A stretch of 27,085 bases of DNA from Eubacterium sp. (GTDB taxonomy: Bacteria > Bacillota > Clostridia > Lachnospirales > Lachnospiraceae): positions 1-27,085 of the forward strand of contig JAILSA010000026.1 of the NCBI GenBank assembly GCA_024697885.1, written 5' to 3'. Position 1 is the first letter of the stretch. Each line of letters opens with the position of its first letter. The notes beneath the pieces are model-generated. The model did no database searches, had not been told where the DNA came from, and saw only the letters and a list, made by a program, of their open reading frames with translations. A program made the translations under genes and the position numbers. Below, in pieces: positions 22,228 through 27,085 of this stretch.

Positions 22228-22880
22228 TAGACCAGTCTCGGATAGACAGAATAAAAGACTATTGGGACGGTGCCTCGGTGGCAGATTTGATAGATTTGCC
22301 ATACGACCCTAAAACAAAAAGATACTGCTGTCCAAAGCATCACGATTCACACCCGTCAGCGACGGCCAAAGATTACGGTCTTATGTGCTGGGCGGGCTGT
22401 GGTGCCATTGATGTAATAGAAATGGTAGAACTCGTAAAGGGATATCGTTTCCATGAGGCAGTACAGTTTCTCGAACAAGAGGCAGGTTTTTCGCAAGAAG
22501 TTCTGATGCCAAAAAAGACCTGCCCTCTCAACGAGGAAGAACTTCATGTCATAGGATTAAATAACTCCAAACCTGGCATGATGGTAAAAAAGTCGCAGAC
22601 GGATAGCGCAAAAGAGAGAGGAACATATATCAAAAAATCGTCAGAAGAGGGCGAGGACGCACCTCGATTTGATATATACGAACCAGTTCGTATGCGAATA
22701 TCCGACTTGTATTCGGATAATCCAGAAGCGACAAAAAAAATGATGCATGACCATGCCATAGAAAGCGTTTGCTATTATACAAGCGAAATGCTGGAAGCAG
22801 AAGACGACATGATCAAGCAGTTTTTCCGTGAACAAGTGAAAAAAACTTACAAAATCATGGAAAAATTGCAAAACGCATAA
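22224..22880 (+). CDS. DnaG-type CHC2 zinc-finger protein without a primase catalytic domain
   Basis: Residues 30-90 match the primase CHC2 zinc finger: C36-P-K-H39, then 'SHPSATAKDYGLMC55-W-A-G-C59-G' and 'DVIEMVELVKGYRFHEAVQFL'. In DnaG the second pair is C-x2-C; here it is C-x3-C. The remaining 130 residues are charged and helical, and no Toprim domain is present, so this 218-residue protein cannot be a full primase. Such stand-alone fingers on mobile elements may load or recognise DNA for a primase encoded elsewhere. AAAAGGAGG (22208-22216) lies just before the ATG, which overlaps the stop of the preceding gene. A strong terminator follows. Confidence 0.85.
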   Translation: MIDQSRIDRIKDYWDGASVADLIDLPYDPKTKRYCCPKHHDSHPSATAKDYGLMCWAGCGAIDVIEMVELVKGYRFHEAVQFLEQEAGFSQEVLMPKKTCPLNEEELHVIGLNNSKPGMMVKKSQTDSAKERGTYIKKSSEEGEDAPRFDIYEPVRMRISDLYSDNPEATKKMMHDHAIESVCYYTSEMLEAEDDMIKQFFREQVKKTYKIMEKLQNA

Positions 22881-22886
22881 AAAAAG

Positions 22887-22921
22887 ACAGTTCTCCTTAA
22901 AGTTGGAGGACTGTTTTTTTT
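22887..22921 (+). terminator. Rho-independent terminator after the CHC2 gene
   Basis: ACAGTTCTCC (22887-22896) pairs with GGAGGACTGT (22905-22914), with one G-T pair, and is followed by T8. Confidence 0.92.
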
Positions 22922-22923
22922 AA

Positions 22924-22958
22924 CATTAAAAGAGACATCTTCACATGATAATAGCGTA
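22924..22958 (+). promoter_or_regulatory. Module A promoter-like block, copy 10
   Basis: CATTAAAAGAGAC, CACATGAT and AGCGTA lie at the standard spacing, immediately before module L copy 5. Confidence 0.55.
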
Positions 22959-22972
22959 GAAAAATTTTTAGC

Positions 22973-23031
22973 AGACAGGAGCGTTTCCATAGCGGCTCCT
23001 GTTTTTTTATGCCTAAAAAAGGCGGAAAGGA
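22973..23031 (+). promoter_or_regulatory. Module L two-hairpin leader, copy 5 (Rad50-like gene)
   Basis: Hairpin 1 pairs ACAGGAGC (22975-22982) with GCTCCTGT (22995-23002) and is followed by T7. Hairpin 2 pairs GCCT (23011-23014) with AGGC (23020-23023). The Shine-Dalgarno region AGGAGC (23028-23033) is complementary to the GCTCCT in hairpin 1. Confidence 0.7.
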
Positions 23032-23038
23032 GCTTGTT

Positions 23039-24865
23039 ATGGAAATTAAAAAGTTAAACTTAAGAAACGTTAGGGGCCTGGAAGAGCAGAGTATCGAATT
23101 TGACGATATTACCGCAATTATGGGGCCAACCGGTTCCGGTAAAACCACCGTTGTAAGAGCATTAGAGAGCGCATTGGCGCATACATCAAAAAAAGATATT
23201 ACAATGATGTCCAATAATGCCAGGACAATGGAAATTGACCTTGACCTTGAAGATGGAAATAATCTCAAGGTGACAAGTTCAAAAAATTCCGCAGGGGGCG
23301 TTACCTCGAAGGTGGCGATAAACGGAACAGCAACAACGTTTGATGCTGCTTCTGAATTTCTGGAAAACACTTTCGGAATTAAGAAGGAAGCAGCACTAAG
23401 GGCGATTTCCCAAAGCGAGATGAAGAACTCGTTGACGGATATTGGTCCTTTTCTCCTAAGTTACATTCCAGAACAACTGAATGTAGCAAAGGTAAAGTCA
23501 TTCATCAAGGCACCTCGTAAAGAAGTCTTAGATGAAATTGACATGATATTTCCTGCAATGCCGGATACGTTCTCGTTGGACGAAGTGAAACGGATTCACG
23601 AGGATGTGAAAGCGTCACGAAAAAATGTGGGAAAAAAGGTAGAGGTTCTAAAATCATCTACGGCCCAGTATGAGCAAGAAAACCAAATCGACCATTTAGT
23701 CGAGTTGGAAAAACACGGGCTATCCTCTTTTGAGGCGGATCGTGAAAATGTCTTGCAGGAACTGGGAAAAGCCAGCGCCATGGAGCAGCTTCACAAACAA
23801 TGGCTTTCGGAAACGCAACGAAAAGAGGCTCTTCAAGTCGAGATATCGGCATTAACGAACCAGCTTTCTGGATTGGAAAATGTCCGAAAACCGGATGAAG
23901 AAGAAAAAGAAGCTCTGGCGATGGCTTTGGAAAAGAAAAAGGAGGAAAAATACAATGCGTCGGCCACGCTGTCAACTCTTCGTGAGAACATTGACGCATT
24001 CAAAAGGTCGTTAAGCTCTGACCGTATTACCTGTCCAATTACAGGGTGCCTCTGTTCCACGGATGCATCCGAATTTAAAAAGGAATTGGCAGATTTGATT
24101 AGAGCGAATGAGGAAGGCGCCGCTTACCAGGAGACCTTAATCCAAAAGCTCGAAGGTGAGATAGAAAGTCTCGCCAAAGATGTCAAGGAATGGCAGGATT
24201 TAGCGAATGCTTATCAAGAAAAACTGTCCTTGATTAAAAAAATCGAGGAAAGGAAAAAGGCTATTCCAACTATTGGGCCAGAACCGATGGTGATCGGCGA
24301 TAGCGTCTTATTATCCCAGAAATCCAAGTTGGACGACGATATTAAATCGTTAAGTCAGTTTTTGGAGTACAAGGAAGATAAGAAAAAATTGGCTCGAATG
24401 GAAAGTCGCTTAAGCGTGTTGAAAGAATTGTGTGACATGATGAATACCAAAGGTGACATCATGGTCGGCATTCACGACCACTATATCGGAATGTTTAATA
24501 AAATTCTGGAAGAACGCTCTGCGCTGCTTGACTGCGGAATGACGGTTCTTTTGAAGAACGAAAATGGCATCCGTGCTGAAATCCATTCCAAAGGGCAAAC
24601 GAAAGACATCAAGGATGCGTCTTCGGGCGAAACAGCACTCGCAATGTTCCTTATGGCTGACATGCTAAACCAGCTCACGGGTTCTCGCATTATCGTTCTC
24701 GATGATGTGGACAAGCTGGACGAAGGCATGTTCAGTAAACTTGCAAAATTCATAAAGCAAGTGAAATCCGAGTACGATAATATCATTATCCTTGGAATTA
24801 ACCATGAGGACACAATGGCCATGCTGAAAAAAGAGGGAGTTACCGTTCACGAACTCTCGGCCTAG
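23039..24865 (+). CDS. Rad50/SbcC-like SMC-type ATPase with a zinc-hook-like motif
   Basis: The ATG at 23039 follows AAAGGAG; an in-frame ATG at 23009 lies inside the leader hairpin and is rejected. The 608-residue protein starts with the ABC-type N-terminal lobe (Walker A G29-P-T-G-S-G-K-T36). Long coiled coils flank a central 'C332-P-I-T-G-C337-L-C339' that resembles a Rad50 zinc hook. The C-terminal lobe has signature 'SSGE531' and Walker B 'IIVLDD556VDKLDE'. It is shorter than cellular Rad50/SbcC (about 900-1300 residues). These ATPases tether and process DNA ends, normally with an Mre11/SbcD nuclease, which is absent here; the DEDDh exonuclease at 14926 could be a substitute. It has module A and module L upstream, so it joins the VWA/MoxR regulon. 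Confidence 0.9.
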   Translation: MEIKKLNLRNVRGLEEQSIEFDDITAIMGPTGSGKTTVVRALESALAHTSKKDITMMSNNARTMEIDLDLEDGNNLKVTSSKNSAGGVTSKVAINGTATTFDAASEFLENTFGIKKEAALRAISQSEMKNSLTDIGPFLLSYIPEQLNVAKVKSFIKAPRKEVLDEIDMIFPAMPDTFSLDEVKRIHEDVKASRKNVGKKVEVLKSSTAQYEQENQIDHLVELEKHGLSSFEADRENVLQELGKASAMEQLHKQWLSETQRKEALQVEISALTNQLSGLENVRKPDEEEKEALAMALEKKKEEKYNASATLSTLRENIDAFKRSLSSDRITCPITGCLCSTDASEFKKELADLIRANEEGAAYQETLIQKLEGEIESLAKDVKEWQDLANAYQEKLSLIKKIEERKKAIPTIGPEPMVIGDSVLLSQKSKLDDDIKSLSQFLEYKEDKKKLARMESRLSVLKELCDMMNTKGDIMVGIHDHYIGMFNKILEERSALLDCGMTVLLKNENGIRAEIHSKGQTKDIKDASSGETALAMFLMADMLNQLTGSRIIVLDDVDKLDEGMFSKLAKFIKQVKSEYDNIIILGINHEDTMAMLKKEGVTVHELSA

Positions 24866-24881
24866 TATTTTCCTCCAAGAC

Positions 24882-25072
24882 CTTGTATACCGTTTGGTAT
24901 ACAGGCAATGTCATTAAGTTAAGGGATAACAGTCAGATTTCAGTCCGACTGTTCCCTTAACCAAAATGGCAAAATGAAAAACTGAATAACGCCCAGATAA
25001 CCCATAATCTGGATGATAAGCCTATGAAGGCTGTGACTATTATTAAAATAGACAGCCTGATGGGAGGTTGTC
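24882..25072 (+). promoter_or_regulatory. Hairpin-rich non-coding region, possible switch leader
   Basis: Inverted repeats follow one another: TGTATACC (24884-24891)/GGTATACA; GTTAAGGG (24918) plus AACAGTC with GACTGTT plus CCCTTAAC (ending 24961); CCAGAT (24993)/ATCTGG (25007). Four mutually overlapping arms follow: AGCCT (25019-25023), AGGCTGT (25028-25034), GACAGCCT (25051-25058) and AGGTTGTC (25065-25072), where arm 2 can pair with 1 or 3 and arm 3 with 2 or 4. No T-run or ORF is seen. It precedes the 79-residue gene. Confidence 0.55.
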
Positions 25073-25095
25073 GGAAAGATTAAGAGGTAAGAAAA

Positions 25096-25335
25096 ATGGC
25101 AAAACAATTTATCATACCAGTAGAATGGTCCGTCTATTCGACAGTAAAAGTAACTGGTGTATCAAGTGTTGAAGAAGCGATAGCCTTAGTCGAAAAACAT
25201 TTAGACGACCTTCCTTTATGCAAAGACCCTGAATACATTGACGGAACATACCATATCGACAAAGAAGGTGCCGAAGTCGGATACGGGCATATCGGAGACG
25301 TTAGCGTTGATAAAGATGGAACGATAATACCATAA
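25096..25335 (+). CDS. Small hypothetical protein, 79 aa
   Basis: The protein has a beta-alpha-beta outline: a strand 'FIIPVEWSVYSTVKV', a helix 'SVEEAIALVEKHL', then an acidic segment 'YIDGTYHIDKEG'. That outline vaguely recalls small DpnD/PcfM-type proteins of Firmicute mobile elements, but the match is too weak to name it. It is acidic, with no signal peptide. AAGAGG (25082-25087) provides the ribosome site. It lies at the end of a long structured leader and before a terminator, so it is a single-gene unit that the leader may control. Confidence 0.7.
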   Translation: MAKQFIIPVEWSVYSTVKVTGVSSVEEAIALVEKHLDDLPLCKDPEYIDGTYHIDKEGAEVGYGHIGDVSVDKDGTIIP

Positions 25336-25382
25336 ACGAACTAATTACCATTTTGGGTAGGTTGCTTAATCAGTAATCACAA

Positions 25383-25416
25383 AATGTCATCAACTTTGGT
25401 TGGTGGCATTTTTTTT
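25383..25416 (+). terminator. Rho-independent terminator after the 79-aa gene
   Basis: AATGTCATCAAC (25383-25394) pairs with GTTGGTGGCATT (25399-25410), with two G-T pairs, across TTTG. T8 follows. Confidence 0.9.
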
Positions 25417-25469
25417 ATTCAAAAAATAATACATATGTACATATTATATATAGGAAGGAGATGGTGTGA

Positions 25470-25997
25470 ATGGCACAATTTAACAAAAATTATCCGATAC
25501 CATGGAAATACGAACAAACGGTGTGTATGAACTGTCTACAGACAATGACAAATATCGTTCCTTTGCGTGTAGACGGTATCATGTGGGGCGAGAGCGGAAG
25601 GACAGGCGCATACAGTTGGCTAAATCTCTGTCCAAAATGTTACGAAGATAGTACACGAAAAAATCCAGACCTTTGGAATGGAAGCGACGATTACGCAGAC
25701 ATGGACTTGAGAGAACCGGGCCAGGACGACTTCGATTTTGTCTACGAAGACGCTGAAAGCGAACTCTATCCCTACGAAGACGAGGTGTGCGAGTATTTGC
25801 GACAACTTCCCTTGGCAGGGCAGGAGCTTTTCTGGAACCGCTTTTATGTGACGAACAACGAAGAAATGGACCAATGGATGGCGTATCCCGGCGACTGGAT
25901 AAAGTTTAGGACCGGAATAATACAGCAAAACCAAATCCGGTATCAGAAACTCGATATCGTATTGGCGAAGAATATCCATACGCTGGAACTCATGTAA
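25470..25997 (+). CDS. Zinc-ribbon-like hypothetical protein, 175 aa
   Basis: C19-x2-C22 and C54-x2-C57 form a probable zinc ribbon spanning residues 19-57. The following segment (about 62-105) is very acidic ('YADMDLREPGQDDFDFVYED'), then comes a helical and aromatic C-terminal part ('LFWNRFYVTNNEEMDQW'). There is no signal peptide. GGAAGGAG (25453-25460) is well placed. Upstream, an AT-rich stretch with TACATATGTA and TATTATATATA could hold a promoter. The family is not recognised; zinc-ribbon proteins of this size on mobile elements are often transcription or DNA-binding accessories. Confidence 0.75.
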   Translation: MAQFNKNYPIPWKYEQTVCMNCLQTMTNIVPLRVDGIMWGESGRTGAYSWLNLCPKCYEDSTRKNPDLWNGSDDYADMDLREPGQDDFDFVYEDAESELYPYEDEVCEYLRQLPLAGQELFWNRFYVTNNEEMDQWMAYPGDWIKFRTGIIQQNQIRYQKLDIVLAKNIHTLELM

Positions 25998-26007
25998 TTC
26001 TATTTTT

Positions 26008-26049
26008 CTTATATACAAGTATGAGGACGAGAAAATAATCTGCTAAAAT
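26008..26049 (+). promoter_or_regulatory. Module B promoter, copy 4
   Basis: CTTATATACAA (26008-26018) is followed 36 bases later, start to start, by an extended -10, TGC-TAAAAT (26041-26049). The leader then has TCGG (26057-26060) pairing with CCGA (26073-26076), a layout repeated before the gene at 27041. Confidence 0.62.
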
Positions 26050-26105
26050 AATTATATCGGTACAGGAAAAAGCCGACACCCAAACATAAGAAAGGAAGAT
26101 ATGAC

Positions 26106-26888
26106 ATGACCGAGATTTCTATAGATGAATACTTATATAACAGGGCTGATTATTTGAAAGTAGACGAACTCAAAGTAACTGGCAAGGCCCCAGGAAACTG
26201 CGCTCATTTATTTTCAGGGTTCGATGGAGAAAAGTTGGATTTGTCTGAATTAGATACCAGCGAAACAACGGATATGCGTGGTTTTTTCCAAGATTGCATT
26301 TTCCTAAAAGAAGTCAACTTGGCGGGTCTTGATACCAGAAATGTGAGGTATATGAATTGTTTCTTCTTCCATTGTGAATCCCTAGAAGAAATAAACCTGG
26401 CAGACCTTGACACTTCCAATGTGACAAATATGTTTGGCTTCTTCAAAGGTTGTTATTCCCTAAAAGAAGTAGACCTATCAAACCTTGACACCAGTAAAGT
26501 GACAGGAATTGGAATGTTTTTCCAAGGTTGCATATTCCTAGAAGAAATCGACTTGTCAAGCCTCGATACTAGCAAGGTGGAGGATATGGGCTGTTTCTTT
26601 TATAATTGTAAGTCCCTAAAAGAAGTCAACTTGACAAACCTTGATACCAGTAAGGTAGAGAATATGGGCTGCTTTTTCTGTAATTGTGATTCCCTAGAAA
26701 AACTTGACCTTTCCAGTTTCAGTTTGGAAAATTGTGAAAATACAGATTACATGTTTAAAAATATGCAAGCTGAAATTATTGCAAGTGACCCAAAAATTAT
26801 TGACGCTGTAAGAGAAGAACAAGACAGACAAAAAGAACTGGAGCATACTATATCCCTTGAAACTGATATTGAGGATATGGATTACTAA
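26106..26888 (+). CDS. DUF285 repeat protein with about six repeats, 260 aa
   Basis: Cap 'MTEISIDEYLYN ... KVTGKAPGNC', about six 26-residue repeats, then the terminal unit and tail 'AEIIASDPKIIDAV' ending IEDMDY. By my count it has about 52 Asp+Glu against 22 Lys+Arg, so it is strongly acidic. One cysteine per repeat is conserved in the 'FF-x-x-C' position. There is no signal peptide, anchor or catalytic motif. AAAGGAAG sets the start at 26106 rather than the out-of-frame ATG at 26101. It has module B upstream; only a weak hairpin follows. The role is unknown. Confidence 0.87.
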   Translation: MTEISIDEYLYNRADYLKVDELKVTGKAPGNCAHLFSGFDGEKLDLSELDTSETTDMRGFFQDCIFLKEVNLAGLDTRNVRYMNCFFFHCESLEEINLADLDTSNVTNMFGFFKGCYSLKEVDLSNLDTSKVTGIGMFFQGCIFLEEIDLSSLDTSKVEDMGCFFYNCKSLKEVNLTNLDTSKVENMGCFFCNCDSLEKLDLSSFSLENCENTDYMFKNMQAEIIASDPKIIDAVREEQDRQKELEHTISLETDIEDMDY

Positions 26889-26923
26889 TTTTTTCAAAGA
26901 AAGGAAAGAAAACCTTGTTTTTT

Positions 26924-26965
26924 CTTATATACAAGAAAGAAGACAAGAAAAAAATTTGCTAAAAT
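26924..26965 (+). promoter_or_regulatory. Module B promoter, copy 5
   Basis: CTTATATACAA (26924-26934) is followed 36 bases later, start to start, by TTTGC-TAAAAT (ending 26965). The leader TCGG (26991-26994)/CCGA (27007-27010) and following bases match the leader at 26057-26098. Confidence 0.62.
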
Positions 26966-27040
26966 AATAAAAAGTAACATATAATAGTATTCGGTGCAGG
27001 CAGGAGCCGACACCTAAACATAAGAAAGGAAAGAAGATAT

Positions 27041-27085
27041 ATGATACGAAAGATTAGAAAAACAATACTAAGCGGCTTTTTGGCC
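27041..27085 (+). CDS. Start of a gene cut by the window edge, probable signal peptide
   Basis: Fifteen codons are visible: MIRKIRKTILSGFLA. The basic start followed by hydrophobic residues looks like the beginning of a signal peptide or membrane anchor. AAAGGAAAG lies upstream, together with a module B promoter and a leader shared with the DUF285 gene before it. Nothing can be said of the product. Confidence 0.65.
   Translation, partial: MIRKIRKTILSGFLA

Noticed and set aside
23009..23041. A start codon giving MPKKGGKELV before the Rad50-like protein, or a conserved leader peptide
   Set aside because: The ATG lies inside leader hairpin 2. In the other leaders the same ATG is out of frame, meets a stop after two codons (820), or is missing (19168), so it is not coding.
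14926..26888. DUF285 proteins as cell-surface adhesins
   Set aside because: None has a signal peptide, lipobox or anchor, and one is fused to an intracellular-type exonuclease.

Overview
The window is low-GC DNA with strong AAGGAG-type ribosome binding sites. It has the gene style of a large mobile element (megaplasmid or large phage) of a Clostridia-type Firmicute, probably Lachnospiraceae-like. Pointers are a DUF5688-like protein, helical 'DEIIDGFKNGL'-type repeats, several DUF285 (BspA-like) repeat proteins, a RecD2-type helicase, a CHC2-type zinc finger, a Rad50-like ATPase and a catalytic-domain-only tyrosine recombinase. I see no capsid, terminase, conjugation, rRNA or tRNA genes, so phage versus plasmid cannot be decided here. 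Nearly all genes are on the + strand; only the recombinase and a small upstream gene are on the - strand.

Layout: 1-4300 holds the end of a helical-repeat gene, a CobT-like metallopeptidase/VWA protein, a secreted thermonuclease and a small unknown. 4370-5785 is the first DUF285 protein. 5911-8124 holds three unknown genes, one vaguely DUF932-like. 8385-10760 is RecD2 behind a structured leader. 10953-12612 holds two unknowns and a secreted CAP protein. 12683-13442 (-) is the recombinase operon, divergent from a DUF285-like gene at 13713. 14926-17240 is a DEDDh exonuclease fused to DUF285 repeats plus another DUF285 protein. 17373-20229 holds a MoxR-type ATPase and a DUF5688-like protein. 20307-20423 is a candidate small RNA. 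20534-21637 is DUF285, 21715-22880 a duplicated-domain protein plus CHC2 finger, 23039-24865 Rad50-like, 24882-25072 a structured non-coding stretch, 25096-25997 two small genes, 26106-26888 DUF285, and 27041 onward the start of a further gene.

Three repeated control modules tie these together. Module A is a 35-bp promoter-like block with invariant internal spacing, present ten times. Module B is CTTATATACAA followed by a TATAAT-like box, present five times. Module L is a two-hairpin leader found only between an A block and five genes: VWA, the 5911 gene, MoxR, DUF5688-like and Rad50-like. Its first hairpin looks like a terminator, and its second sits against the Shine-Dalgarno sequence with compensatory base changes. 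Module L suggests that the VWA protein, the MoxR ATPase (14 kb away) and the Rad50-like ATPase form one post-transcriptionally controlled regulon.

The most unusual protein content is the set of DUF285 proteins. They lack signal peptides, are strongly acidic, carry 4 to 10 or more 26-residue repeats, share an N-terminal cap and a C-terminal tail ending in D-[IM]-D-Y, and in one case are fused to a DnaQ-like exonuclease. This points to an intracellular, nucleic-acid-related role for a repeat family better known from cell surfaces. No function was tested; family assignments come from reading motifs.
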